From the NCBI GenBank assembly GCA_027563935.2, contig CM050451.1, positions 101,211,565 to 101,275,564 of the forward strand: a stretch of 64,000 nucleotides of DNA, in the 5' to 3' direction. The stretch is from Costus lasius (taxonomy: Eukaryota > Streptophyta > Magnoliopsida > Zingiberales > Costaceae). The notes under the pieces are model-generated. The model searched no databases. It worked only from the letters and a program-made list of their open reading frames with translations, and was not told the origin of the DNA. A program made the translations under genes and the position numbers. Positions within the stretch are counted from its first letter, which is position 1; the number at the start of each line of letters is the position of its first letter. This document shows, in pieces, positions 22,021 to 34,410 of the stretch.

Positions 22021-25000
22021 ATTACTGCAACAACGAACACCACGAATTTCAATGTGCGATCCCTACTAGAAAGGGAGAAGTTTGCTGGGCCAAACTTCTC
22101 AAACTGGTACGGACACCTTAAGATTGTTCTTAAGGCAGAGAGGAAACTGTATGTCCTCGAGACGGCTATACCGCCTCAACCCGCTCCGAACGCCGCAAGG
22201 GCGGTTCGGGATGCTTATGAAAAGCATGTCAATGATAGCATTGATGTCGCTTGCTTGATGCTTGCGTCTATGACGCCAGAGCTGCAGCGTCAGCATGAGG
22301 ATCTATCTGCTATAGAGATTATAGCGAACCTCATGCTGCTGTATGCTGCACAGGCGAGGACTTAACGCTATAATTTGACTAAGCTTTTCTTTCAGAGCAA
22401 ACTGGCTGAAGGGAGTCCAGTGGGAGCTTACGTACTCAAGATGATTGGGTACAAAGAGGCTCTAGAGAAACTGGGACATACCATCAATCAGGAGCTTACT
22501 GTTGACATTATCCTGCAGTCTCTCCCAGCCTCTTTCGATCCGTTCATCATTAACTTTAATATGAACAAGATCGACTGTACGCCGGCGGAGTTACTGAACA
22601 TGCTCTTGACTACAGAGTTAACTCTAAAGGGAAAGCCTTCAACCTCTGTCTTGATGGTTCCTTCCAGGAACAAGAAGAAGGGGAAGAAGGGCAAAGCCCC
22701 TGTCAAGAGCTATAGCAAGGCTCTGAAACAAAAGGTTAAGCGGTCGAAGGAATACAGATGTTTCCACTGTGGCCAGCTGGGTCACTGGAAAAAGAACTGT
22801 AAAGCGCTCCAAGGAGACAAGAAGGGAAGCATCGCTTCTGGCTCAGGTATATTTGTGACTGAAGTCATGATATCTTCTTCTTCTATTTCATGGGTGTTGG
22901 ACACTGCATGTGGAGTTCACATTTGTTCAAATGTACAGGAACTCAAGAGAAGAAGACAGGTGGGACAGCATGAGGTGGACCTACGAGTTGGAAACGGGGC
23001 ACGGGTTGCTGCTGTTGCTGTAGGAGAATATCACATCTCATTACCATCTGGATTTGTATTAGAATTGAACAATTGTTATTTTGTACCTAGCATAACGAAA
23101 AATATTATCTCTATTCCTGCTCTTGTCAGGAAAGGGTTTTCCTTTGAATGCAATATTTCAAAGTGTGTTATTTCTTATGATAATATTGTTTATGCTACTG
23201 GATCAATTAACAATGGGTTATTCATGTTGGACATAGAATGTTCTATACAAAATATTGATAATAAGAAAGCCAAGTATGCTGATGACAGCACCTTGCTATG
23301 GCATAGTCGTTTAGGCCATATTAACAAGAAACGCATTAAGCGGTTGCATGATCATGGACTGCTGGGATCATTCTCCTATGAGGAGATTGATACATGCAAA
23401 GCTTGTTTAATGGGTAAAATGACGAAGGCTCCTTTTCTTCACAAAGGTCAAAGGGCTTCAGGTTTACTTGACCTTATACACAGTGATGTGTGTGGGCCAT
23501 TTAGTAAACATGCCAGAGGTGGCTATCTATACTTCATTACCTTTACTGATGATTTCAGTAGGTATCGATATGTCTATCTGATGAGACATAAAAGTGAATC
23601 TTTTGACAAGTTCAAAGAGTTCAAAAATGAAGTACAAAATCAGCTAGGCCGGAATATCAAGGCACTTCGCTCAGATCGAGGTGGAGAATACTTGAGTCGA
23701 GAGTTTACTGACTATCTAAAGGAGTGTGGGATTGTCTCACAGCTCACTCCGCCAGGAACACCGCAATGGAATGGTGTGTCCGAGAGGAGGAACAGAACCT
23801 TACTGGATATGGTTCGTTCAATGATGAGTCAGGCTACTCTACCTTACTCCTTTTGGGGATTTGCACTGGAAACAGCTGCAAAGGTACTAAACCGAGTGCC
23901 ATCCAAGGCAGTTTCAAAGACTCCATATGAGTTATGGTATAGGAAACAGCCGAGCTTGACATTTATTAAGATCTGGGGTTGCGAGGCTTATGTTAAAAAG
24001 CTCACCTCTGGGAAACTAGAGAGCAGATCTGAGAAATGTATCTTTGTCGGTTACCCTAAGGAAACTAAGGGTTATTATTTCTACGATCCCAAAGAGAACA
24101 AGGTATTTGTTACTCGGACGGCTATTTTTCTTGAGAAGGAGTTTCTTCTGCAAGAGGCCAGTGGGAGAGAAATAAAGCTGGATGAGAATCCAGAAGAAGG
24201 ACAAAGTAGTCAAGCACAGTTGGATGAGCCTGAGCCAGTTGATCAGGTTATTGAACAACCTGAGGCTCAGATATCACGGGAACCGCGAAGATCGGGAAGA
24301 ATCCGTCGACAGCCTGAGCGCTATGACGGAGTTTACATCATTGATCATGATGAACCCCTTGTAAGGTTCCCCTTCAAGGGGGAGCGAGATACCCTAAGGT
24401 AAGTACCCCTTTCAAGAGGGGGGCGCAAGTGACCTTTCTTTTTTTTTCGCAGCGGAATTAGGGTTTCACATTTGATCGCATGCTATACATTCATATGATC
24501 AACTTAAACATCAAGTGAAAGATGCGTTACCATGGCCATGAGAAGGAGGCGGCTTGGAAGCAAAGACCAAGAGAGATCTTCTCCACAAGTGACGCACACA
24601 AGAAGAGAGATGGCTTCTTCTTGTTGATCTTTGTGCTAGCAAAGATCTTCAAGTGTCCTTGCCGAATGGAAGGGATGAGGAGATGATAGCTTGGCTGAGA
24701 GTTCTTGTTTTCGTCAACACCTTCTCCCTTCGAGAGTGCAAGCAAAACTCGTCTCTCTTGTCTTCGAAACCGTGAGGGAGATAGAGCTCATCAAATGAAA
24801 GAAACGGTTACCATTAATGTGTAACCCCCTTCATTAATGCCTCCTTAATTCCATGCGTTCACCCTATGTGAACCAACCGAAAACCCCTCTAAATTGAACC
24901 AATTGTTCACCCTTGTGAACCGGTTCAATTAGGTTTGGTTCAAAGACCAATTAACCCAAGCCACTTGGTCTAGATCATATTAAACCCTAAGGTTCCAGAT

Positions 25001-27644
25001 CTAACCGTTCATCTCCTGATGCTCCTGATCTCACCGATCTAGCATCACCTCTCTCGATCGAAGCTTACCGATCTCAAGCCCTAATCAATCAAACATGATT
25101 AGACCAGATCTCACTTACAATCAGAGATTAAATCCCGTTAAACTGAACCCAAATAATTCAGTCCACACGATCTGACTTAAAGAAGCCATATCATCAAATT
25201 GTGCGACCCTGAGGGTTTCCTTTGAATGTCGGTAACGATAACTTTCGTTATCACGATCAGTGAGGGGTATCTAGCAACACATCACTGTCTCCCGATATCA
25301 AGGAAAGAGTCTTCCAAGACTACTCCCAAAACACAGCACAAGGGTGAATGCACTTCACTAGGCATACATGTTTCCTTTGCCACTGGATGTTCTTTATTGG
25401 ACAAGCGTGTCAAGCCTGTGTCTCCAATATGATGAGTATGATTAGATCAGATGAACATTGTCACCTGGGTATGGCCATACACTTTCTCAATCATCTCCTT
25501 CAGGGGGCCCCTTTAGAACACCACACTCCTTGAACAAGGAGACGGCAATCCTTTATCTATCACTAGTGTCCTAACCTGATTCATGATCATTATCCAAGAT
25601 AGTCTATAATCATTATGTTTCAAATGATATTGAACTACCTCAAAACAATGACAATCATCATCTAGAAACACAAGTGATCTCAAGTCAGAGGACATGTGCC
25701 ACTTGATGCAAACAAGGATTATTCACATTGTGACAAGCAATTGAATATCCTACTAGGGTCTGTCCAGTACATCCAATGTACCCATGAGTCTACATCTTAT
25801 TCCATGCTCGAAGCATCCTATAAGATTAGAACACATATTAGTCTCAATCATATCAAGGCTGTCTCATGTTCACCAAGATATCTCGACTAAGGACTTTACA
25901 GCATGTCAGCCTAGCTGAACAGCTTTGAGACATTATTCAGAAGTACACTAATTGCAGCAGACAAGGTAACAACCTGAATAACAACCATGCCTTTATAAAC
26001 ACAAGAGTTTATTACATGATACTTTTACATTCCCAAGGCCTCAAACATTAGCCTTAAGGGCATACCCTAACACCCCTCACTTATGCGGATGCGGTCAGTG
26101 GACCGAAGTCAGCAAGATGGCTTGAAGCTATGCGCGCCGAGATGGACTCCATGTCAGATAACCAAGTCTGGGATTTGGTTGATCCGCCTCCGGGAGTAAT
26201 CCCTATAGGCTGTAAATGGATCTTCAAGAAGAAGATTGACATGGATGGTAACGTGGTTACCTATAAAGGCAGGCTAGTTGCGAAAGGTTTCAAACAAATC
26301 TACGGGATAGATTATGATGAAACTTTCTCTCCTGTAGCCATGTTCAAGTCTATTCGGATCATTCTCGCGATAGCAGCATATTACGATTATGAGATCTGGC
26401 AGATGGATGTGAAGACTGCTTTCCTTAATGGAAATCTGGATGAGGATGTGTATATGACACAACCTGAAGGTTTCACTAATCCATCAGATCGTCATAAAAT
26501 ATGCAAGTTAAAGAAGTCCATTTATGGACTTAAACAAGCATCTAGAAGCTGGAATATTCGTTTTGATGAATCAATCAGTGAATTTGGTTTCATCAAGAAT
26601 GAAGATGACCCGTGTGTATATAAGAGGTTTAGTGGGAGCGTGATTACTTTCCTAGTCCTCTACGTCGATGATATCTTAATCATTGGAAATGATATTCCTG
26701 AACTGCATGCCGTCAAGGCATGGTTAAGGAAATGTTTCCAGATGAAAGATCTAGGAGAAGCAGCCTATGTATTAGGTGTGAAGATCTACAGAGATAGATC
26801 TAAGAGGCTTCTCGGGCTGTGCCAGAGTACGTACATCGATAAAGTCCTGGAAAGATTCCATTTAGAGAATTCTAAAAGAGGATATCTTCCAGTCAGACAT
26901 GGTCTGAATCTTTCGAAGAGTCAGTGTCCACAAACACAGACTGAGAAAGATGAAATGGACAATACATCTTATGCTTCGGCTATTGGGTCCATTATGTATG
27001 CGATGTTGTGTACTCGCCCAGACGTCGCTTACGGGTTAAGCGTGACCAGTCGATTCCAAAGTAATCCAGGTCAGGCGCACTGGATTGCAGTCAAGAACAT
27101 TTTGAAATATCTTCGGAGGACCAAAGATATGTTCTTGGTGTATGGTGGTCAGGAAGAACTCAGTATTGAAGGATATACTGATGCTTCGTTCCAATCTGAC
27201 CAGGATGATTTTCGATCGCAATCAGGCTATGTTTTTAGCTTGAATGGAGGTGCTGTGGTGTGGAAAAGTTTCAAACAATCTATTGTTGCTGATTCCACAA
27301 CAGAAGCCGAGTATGTTGCAGCCTCAAAAGCATCTAAGGAGGCAGTGTGGATTCGTAAGTTCGTTCAGGAACTTGGTGTTGTTCCTTCGAGTGCAGATCC
27401 TTTGGTTATCTTTTGTGATAACACTGGAGCAATCGCACAAGCAAAGGAACCACGGTCACACCAGAAGTCCAAGCACATACAGAGACGGTTTCACTTGATC
27501 CGGGAGATCATTGATCGAGGCGAGATCAAAGTCTGCAAGGTACATACAGATGACAATCTGGCTGACCCGCTTACAAAGCCTCTGGCGCAGCAGAAGCATG
27601 AGAAGCACTGTAATAATATGGGTTTGAGATTTCTCAACCATTAG
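22021..27644 (+). pseudogene. Element B gag-pol polyprotein, one stop plus solo-LTR insertion
   Basis: Copia order. Gag (FNVRSLLEREKFAGPNF near the start) carries the zinc knuckle CFHCGQLGHWKKNC at 22759-22800. Protease Asp in VLDTACG is at 22900. Integrase finger HSRLGH is near 23300, and the catalytic core codons are at 23485, 23674 and 23782 (35 residues between the last two). After the nested LTR (24360-26072) the frame resumes at 26078 with RT (YVDD at 26661-26672), RNase H (YTDASF near 27174) and the C-terminal LADPLTKPL block; the stop is at 27642-27644. Lesions: GAA-to-TAA at 22363-22365 and the LTR insertion. No ATG stands at the gag start (both Met codons seen in D are ACG here), consistent with a start supplied by the LTR exon. 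Coding start taken as the acceptor at 22021. Confidence 0.85.
24360..26072 (-). repeat. Solo LTR I of family 1 (1,713 bp)
   Basis: Minus strand TGTTAGGGTATGCCC...GGGGAACCTTACA, flanked by CCCCT at 24355-24359 and 26073-26077, splitting the B polyprotein between integrase and RT. No internal domain, so it arose by LTR-LTR recombination after insertion. Keeps the GNRA hairpin (25237-25252, loop GAAA), TGAACCGGTTCA (24916-24927) and ATGGCCATG followed by GTAAC near 24535; no clear CArG box. Confidence 0.92.
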
Positions 27645-27648
27645 ATTA

Positions 27649-27664
27649 AGTGCAAGTGGGAGAT
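27649..27664 (+). promoter_or_regulatory. Polypurine tract of element B
   Basis: GTGCAAGTGGGAGAT directly upstream of the 3' LTR, identical to A and E. Confidence 0.75.
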
Positions 27665-29344
27665 TGTTGGGGTATGCCCTTAAGGCTAATGTTTGAGGCC
27701 TTGGAATTCTATCAGTATCATGTATAAACTCTAAGTTTATAAAGGCAATTATTGTTATTCAGGTTGTTACATTATCTGCTGCAATATGTATACTTCTGAA
27801 TAATGTCTCAATGCTGTTCAGCTAGGCTGACATGCTATAAAGTCCTTAGTCGAGATATCTTGGTGAACATGAGACAGCCTTGATATGATTTAGACTAATA
27901 TGTGTTCTAATCTTATAAGATGCTTCGAGCATGGAATAAGACGTAGACTCATAGGTACATTGGATGTACTGGACAGACCCTACTAGGATGTTCAATTGCT
28001 TGTCACAATGTGAATAATCCTTGTATGTGAACAAGTGGCATACTTCCTCTAACTTGAGATCACTTGTGTTTCTAAATGATCATTGTCATTGTTTTGAGGT
28101 AGTTCAATATCATTTGAAACATAATGGTTATAGACTATCTTGGATAATGATCATGAGTCAGGTTAGGACACTAGTGATAGATAAAGGATTGCCGTCTCCT
28201 TGTTTAGGAGTGTGATGTTCTAAAGGGGCCCCCTGGATGAGATGATTAAGAAAGTGTATGGCCATACCCAGATGACTATGTTCATCTGATCTAATCATTC
28301 TCATCATTTTGGAGTTACAAGCTTGACACGCTTGTCCAATAAGAACATCCAGTGGCAAAGGAAACATGTATGTCTAGTGAAGTGGATTCACACTTGTGCT
28401 ATGGTTTGGGTGTAGTCTTGGAAGACTCTTTCCTTTATATCGGGAGACAGTGATGTGTTGCTAGATACCCCTCACTGATCGTGATAACGTGAGTTATCGT
28501 TACCGACATTTAAAGGAAACCCTTAGGGTCGCACAATTTGATGATATGGCTTACTTAAGTCAGATCGTGTGGACTGAATTGTTTTGGTTCAGTTTAAAGG
28601 AGTTTAAACTCTGATTGTAAGTGAGATCTGGTCTGATCATGTTTAATTGATTAGGGCTTGAGATCGGTAAGCTTCGATCGAGAGTATTGATGCTAGATCG
28701 GTGAGATCAAGAGCATCAAGAGATGAACGGTTAGATCTTGAACCATTTGGTTCAATGAGATCTAAACCATGGCTTGGGTTGATTTGATTTGGTCTTTGAA
28801 CCAAATGCAATTGGATCGAATTAGCTTGAACCGGTTTGTATGAGTGAACGCATGGTTCAATGCTTGTAGGCGTTTTGGTCGGTTTTGAGATCATGGGCGC
28901 ATGGCTTCATGTCATTCTATTTTTGGAATGTCATTAACGCCACTTCTTCTCAACGCCTAAATGCCTCAACTCACGTCTCTCCTCTTGTCGCCGCTTGCTC
29001 TCTTGTGTGGCGAGGTGTGTTGACGAAAGAAGAGGGATTCGGCCAAGCAAAGAAGAGTCTTTCATCTCCTCCATACGACAAGGACCCCTTGAAGCTTTGC
29101 TAGCACAAAGATGACAAGGGAGTAGCCAACTTCACCTTGTGTGCGTCATCTAAGGAGGAGAGCCAATTCGCCCTCTTGCTTCCAAGGCACCATCCAAGCG
29201 ATGGCTATGGTAAGATCACATCTTGATCTTAGTAAATCTTAAGTTGATCATATGGTTATACCACATGCGATCTTATGAAGCCCTAGAAAATTTTGAATGC
29301 GCATGCTTTAGGGTTTTGTCCCCCCTTGCTTTAGGGGACTTTCA
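27665..29344 (+). repeat. 3' LTR of element B (1,680 bp)
   Basis: TGTTGGGGTATGCCC...GGGGACTTTCA, followed by the CTAAC duplication. Hairpin at 28483-28498, CTATTTTTGG at 28917-28926, and ATGGCTATG-GTAAG near 29202-29215. Differs from the 5' copy by about 15-16 changes and one indel by eye. Confidence 0.9.
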
Positions 29345-29349
29345 CTAAC

Positions 29350-29638
29350 CACTCCTTCTCGCCAACACTCTCTCTTCTCCTTGGCGCTGGATCTTGGTCA
29401 TTGGCGCAAGTTGAGAAGAAGTTAGAGGCGTGTGGATCTCACCACCCGAGGCTAACACCACACGTGGAGGTTGGGGAGATCTTGAGGACATAGATGATGA
29501 GGCTTGAGCATACGCGTAGATCCTTGATTTGAGCTAGACAATTGAGCCCTGCAAGGCAAAGCTCAAAAGATTGCTTTTGGTAAAATCTAAACCAATTAAG
29601 ACACAAAATCAAAACTCAAGTCACTCCCACATAATTTA
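29350..29638 (+). repeat. Probable right part of relic C LTR and undefined sequence
   Basis: Should continue the LTR of relic C after the B insertion. No terminus is recognised, so the boundary with the following Athila-like fragment is not determined. No gene seen. Confidence 0.35.
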
Positions 29639-29990
29639 AGGTATACATTTTTGGGAGATGATTCTACTTACCTATTGATTGTGAGCACAGATCTAGACCA
29701 GGTTCAGATAAAGAAGTTGCTTGATCTGCTCCGACTACATAGGAAGGTAATCAGTTATTCATTAGATGATATTTGTGGTATTAACCCTTTCTTGTGTATG
29801 CATAGGATTTTCTTAGAGGAAAATTGCAAGCCCTCCATTGAATATCAACACCGGTTGAATCCTGTAATGAAGGAGGTAGTTAAAAAGGAGATCCTAAAGT
29901 TGCTAGATGCTGGGGTGATATACCCAATCTCTGACAGTGAATGGGTTAGCCCAGTTCATGTTGTTCCAAAAAAGGGAGGAATTACAGCCG
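29639..29990 (+). pseudogene. Athila-like gypsy reverse-transcriptase N-terminal fragment
   Basis: About 117 codons open, from TFLGDDSTYLL to VPKKGG. Blocks CMHRIFLEEN, RRLNPVMKEVVKKEI-like and YPISDSEWVSPVHVVPKK are typical of the start of RT in plant Athila-group gypsy elements. Cut at 29990/29991 by the LTR of element G. The remaining RT palm is absent here; RNase H and integrase of a similar element appear at 62793-64000 in the same orientation, perhaps the same copy with a deletion. Confidence 0.75.
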
Positions 29991-30785
29991 TGTTGAAGGT
30001 AGAAAAAAATCGAGACATGAAATTTATCGAAATGAATTTTTATCAAAACTAAATCACCTAGCCATGATTATTGGGTAAATTAGAATTTTTGACCAAGCAT
30101 AAATAAATCGCTCGGCTAGTAGGAGAATTTTAGTCAAAGATGGAATTTTGAATAAATTGGGATTTAATTTCAATTTCTAAAATTTTGGAGAAAGGATCGA
30201 TGATCTAATTTTTTTGGTCCAAATTATAATTTTGACGCCACAATTTTTGGAACATGAAAAGGAAATAGAATAAAATTGGGCTGAAGAATTTTCGTTTAAT
30301 AGAAAGTCGAAATTGAAATTATGGCCAAGTTGGGATTTATTCCAATTTTTATCACATTTCTAATGAAATTTGGGTCAAAATTGAGATTTTGACTAAATTG
30401 AAATTGGATATTAATATCCATTTTGTTGATTGAGTTTTACAAACATTGGGTTAAGAAGGTAATTTTGACCATAAATTTTGAGAAGCGATTAATTGGCAAG
30501 CAATTAAAAATAAATTATTTTATTTTATTTGTAATTAAAAAAAAATCATGTATGCGGTTTGAAGAGGAGTTTTTGGGAGTTACGACGGTTCCAAAAACGG
30601 AAGGCGTGGGAAGCGATAATAAATTAAAAAAAAATGAAAAAGTAGAAAGGGATCGGGCTTTTGCTAATTTTGGAAGACTCGAAGTTGAAGCAAGGAGTAG
30701 TCGACGACAGGAACATCGACGCACAGAAGGTGAGTATTCCTCTTCTCCCTCCTTGGTCTTCTTCCTCCCACTTCTCTCGACACCA

Positions 30786-31055
30786 TCAACGGAGAAAGCA
30801 AACTCTGATATTAAAACTATTGACAGAGAAGAAAACTCCGGTAAATAGAATCATCAACGGAGAAGGAAAAGTCCGATATCAAAACTATTGATGGAGAGAC
30901 AACTCTGGTTAACAAAAATCATCAACGGAAAGACAACTCCGGTAAATAAAATCATAAATGGAGAAGGAAAACTCCGATATCAAAACTATTGACGGAGAGA
31001 CAACTCCGGTTAACAAAAATCATCAACGGAGAGATAACTCCGGTAAAAAAAAAAA
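30786..31055. repeat. ~101-bp tandem repeat in G LTR
   Basis: Alternating units of ATCAACGGAGA...GATATCAAAACTATTGA and ACAACTCCGGTTAACAAAA, period about 101 bp (68+33). The 3' LTR copy (60425-60590) has one unit fewer, showing copy-number change after insertion. Confidence 0.7.
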
Positions 31056-33211
31056 TCATTTTTTATGCCTCTGGCAACTATTACGGTTATTGTCGTTGAA
31101 AATTATTTTTCCCGGTGATCCTTTCCCTTGGGAAGAATAATGGAAGAGGAAAGAGTTGTTGATGAAATTTAGAAGAAGAAAAAACAGCAGCGTGAGTGAA
31201 AATTAAAGTAGAGGCTGAGAAAATATGAGGTCTCGGTAGAAGAAGATGCATGGAAGGAGAGAAAATGTGAAGTTTCGGTAGAAGAAGATGTTTGAGAAGG
31301 AAATTAGCAGAAAAAAAAATGAGGCAAAAATATGGAAGAATTGTAGTAGAAAACATCGCCGTGTCTCCGGCTCCAGAGGAAAACATCGCCAATGGGAAAG
31401 ATGGCTCCACGAACACTGGTAGTAGCTTCTCTTCGCCGTTGTTCGTCAACTGGAAGACGTCGTGTGATCTCGCTGAAAATGTTTCTCCAGTGCCGCGAAA
31501 TTCATTTTGAAGTAGGCATACTAGCCTCGTTGGCGACTTCCTTCGTCATCCCCATCCTTGATGCAAGAAGAAATTGTTGGATGGAAGGAGGCGTATCTGC
31601 CTCAAAACTAGAAAATTTCCATGGAAGGAGGCACGTTCGCCTCTGAACAGAGAAGAGAGGAATGAAGCTTTCCTTGGCTTCCTTTGTCCTCCTCATCCCT
31701 GAATCGAGAAGACGTCGACGGTTCCAGCGACACCATCCGATACATCTCTAGTTTTGCCGAAGAACCCGAGTTGACGCCAGCGACGCATCCGCCGAAGCTT
31801 GCCTCCTGTGTCCATCGTCTCGTTCGACAAACACGATATCCACATATCAGATTGAACCAAAACTTTGGGGATACCTTCTCCTCAAGTTTGCGAAGATATG
31901 GCCAAAAGGATTCGGCCATCTGACGGCTGGATCATCGGAATCGATTCAGGCGATCCCTATTCTGTTTTTCAGCCACGAACACACGACATTCATTCTTGTC
32001 GAACTCAACATCCGGCCGTCGGATCAAGCTGAAATTTTAGCCACAACTTCTCCTCAAAAGTGTGAACCTATGACCAGAAGGATCTGGTCATCGGATGGAT
32101 GGATCGCTGGAATCGAATGATTTTCCGGCGATCTTCTTTCCACACTTGTTGCAGATACCTATGAAGTTCTGATTTATGTACGCGACATCCGGCCATCCGA
32201 TCGAGCTGAAAATTTATCCACATCCTTTCAATGAGCCTGCGAACCTGTGGGCAAAAGATGTGGCCATCCGGCATCTGAATCACCAGAACCAAAACTTTTC
32301 CGGCGACCTATTTTTCTCCCTGTTTCGAACGAAAATTATGATTTTCATAGCTTTTGATTTCTTTTCCGTGTCAACTCTGTTTCCAGCCGGCATTAAGCTG
32401 CGTCCACTGGTATCAGTATCTATCTGACAAATAGCGAAGATGAAAGGCAGATGGTAAACGAAGATGAAAGGCAGATGGTGTGTCCACGTGTGTCACCAAG
32501 CGCCATGAAAGAAATTTTTGGATCCAACGATCCAATTTTGTCAAAAGATGATCTAACGGTCAGATATTAGCACTGTAGGAACTGGATCAGTATCTCTAGT
32601 CTGATTCACTAAGTTGGACCAACTATAGATTTTTGGGTTGCCTCACGCATCCATCCTCACTTAGCCCAGCCCAATTGTTTAAGCTGAATTGTAATGGTCC
32701 CAACTTACCATTACTCATTAAAATCTTAAGTTCAATCATATGTACAAAGGATTGAAATTTATTTTGACCAAAAGTTAAAATCATGTGGCAATTAAATCAT
32801 GGATAAGAAATTTGAAACTTTGACTTGAAATTGAAGTCAAAATGAAGCCTCCTGCAATTTTATGAAAGTTACATGAAACTTTGACTAAATCTTAAGTCTT
32901 AGAAAAAATTTTGAAACATTCGAAAATCAGAAATTTGGCTAGGCCCAATCTAATCTCTATGAGATTGACTTGGGTTGAATTGAACATAATCTAAGGTGTT
33001 GATAAGACGGATTAATTCGATATTGCTATGATTAAATGAAAAGAAGAAATAAACTTGATTGTTGAAAAAATGAGAAATGATATGTGTTGGATCTACCTAA
33101 CTCTGAGTTTGAATTTGTCTTAACCACACATTGGTCATGACTCAACCCAACTTTGATTTGATGAAAGAAAGAAAGAAGAAGATAAAGAATATTTTGTTAT
33201 TGCATTTTGTC

Positions 33212-33893
33212 CATAATATTGTTTGGGAGATGCGTACGTCGATACTATGTATCGGGGCGTAGTTCCTCAATATTATTACAATAATGCTTGTAACAATTTA
33301 TGAATCTTGAAATAAAATAAATATTCAATAAAAGAATATTTATTGAAGCAATTAAATCAAATAAATATTCAATGAAGAATATTTATTGAAGAAATAAAAT
33401 CAAATAAATATTCAATGAAAGAATATTTATCGAAGAAATAAAGTCAAATAAATATTCAGTGAAAGAATATTTATTCAAGAAATGAAATCAAATAAATATT
33501 CAATGAAAGAATATTTATCGCAGAAATGAAGTCAAATAAATATTCAGTGAAAGAATATTTATTGAAGAAATGAAATCAAATAAATATTCAATGAAAGAAT
33601 ATTTATCGAAGAGATGAAATTAGATAAATATTCAATGAAAGAATATTTATCGAAGAGATGAGATCAGATAAATATTCACAAAAAGAATATTTATCGAAGA
33701 AAGATGAAATCAAATAAATATTCAATGAACGAATATGTATTGAAGGAATGAAAATTGAAATTAGATAAATATTCACAAGAAAGAATATTTATCGAAAAGA
33801 TGTCATGGCATATTGTTAATAATATTGTTTGGGAGGTGCGTATGTCGATACTAGGTATCGGGGCGTAGTTCCTCAATATTATTATAATATTGC
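33212..33893. repeat. Array of ~11 AT-rich stem-loops between duplicated blocks
   Basis: ATAAATATTC, a 6-8 base spacer and GAATATTTAT recur about every 43-51 bases from 33317 to ~33795. Each unit is itself an inverted repeat with a 10-bp stem. On each side stands a ~75-bp block (33212-33291 and 33816-33893) containing GGGGCGTAGTTCCTCAATAT and a CGATAC-TA(T/G)-GTATCG hairpin. Looser units follow to ~34080. Confidence 0.8.
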
Positions 33894-34392
33894 TCACAGT
33901 AACTTATGTCACTTGAAATGAAATAAATATTCATAGAAGAAATATTTATTGACTGAAGAAAGATGAAAGATGAAAGATGAAAGATGGAAGATGAAGAAAT
34001 TGAAATGAAGGATGAAATACAAAGAACGTTTGTTAGAAGCTGAAATCAGATATAAATGCTCGTTGAAAGAATATTTATGAGAAAATAAAGAGTGAAGGAA
34101 TGTGAATGAATGGAAATGAAATTATGTTGAAATTGTAAGCCTTTATGGCAGATGTTATAAATGAATCATATTGTTCTTCCGAATATTAGTCTTTATTTTG
34201 ATTTTATATGTTTAGATCTCTTAATCAAAGGTGCTCTAAGCTACTTAGGGGTAATTAACAATGAATGCTTGTGTTCATTGGAAGCCATAACCCACTTAAA
34301 TAACAAGCCTTATATCTATAAGATGAATTTGAAAACGGTGGCATTATATTTTCATAAAATTGAAATTGAACCATTTTTCCCCCAACAATTTC

Positions 34393-34410
34393 TGACACGC
34401 CCGGTGGGAC
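34393..34410 (+). promoter_or_regulatory. Primer-binding-like site of element G
   Basis: TGACACGCCCGGTGGGAC, five bases after the LTR. It resembles the complement of a tRNA 3' end (acceptor plus T-stem) with TGA for the usual TGG. The tRNA is not identified. Confidence 0.45.

Larger units (their letters stand above)
18518..29344 (+). mobile_element. Element B: complete family-1 copia retrotransposon
   Basis: 10,827 bp, or about 9.1 kb without the nested solo LTR I. Flanked by the 5-bp duplication CTAAC (18513-18517 and 29345-29349). Two LTRs of 1,679 and 1,680 bp differ at roughly 15-16 sites by eye, about 1%. Contains primer site, structured leader, gag-pol with one stop, the solo LTR insertion and a polypurine tract. 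Likely a fairly recent insertion that is no longer autonomous. Confidence 0.92.
29991..34387 (+). repeat. 5' LTR of element G (about 4.4 kb)
   Basis: Starts TGTTGAAGGTAGAAAAAAA, the same as the 3' copy at 59636, and ends CCCCCAACA just before a primer-like site. Long LTRs of this size are known in the Tat/Ogre group. Contains two repeat arrays (30786-31055 and 33212-33893). The open frames between 30400 and 32400 are not conserved domains. The 3' end is inferred from TG...CA plus the primer site, because the 3' copy is truncated. Confidence 0.65.

Noticed and set aside
29350..29638. Host 5' untranslated region or exon
   Set aside because: Follows directly the B target duplication and is more simply the rest of the relic C LTR; no coding signal.
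30423..32427. Several 60-140 codon frames in element G
   Set aside because: Overlap on both strands, no domain, not maintained in the 3' LTR copy; LTR sequence.
33310..33800. CRISPR-like regular repeats
   Set aside because: Spacers are not unique; the whole unit including the spacer repeats with point changes. It lies inside a plant LTR, so it is a tandem repeat.
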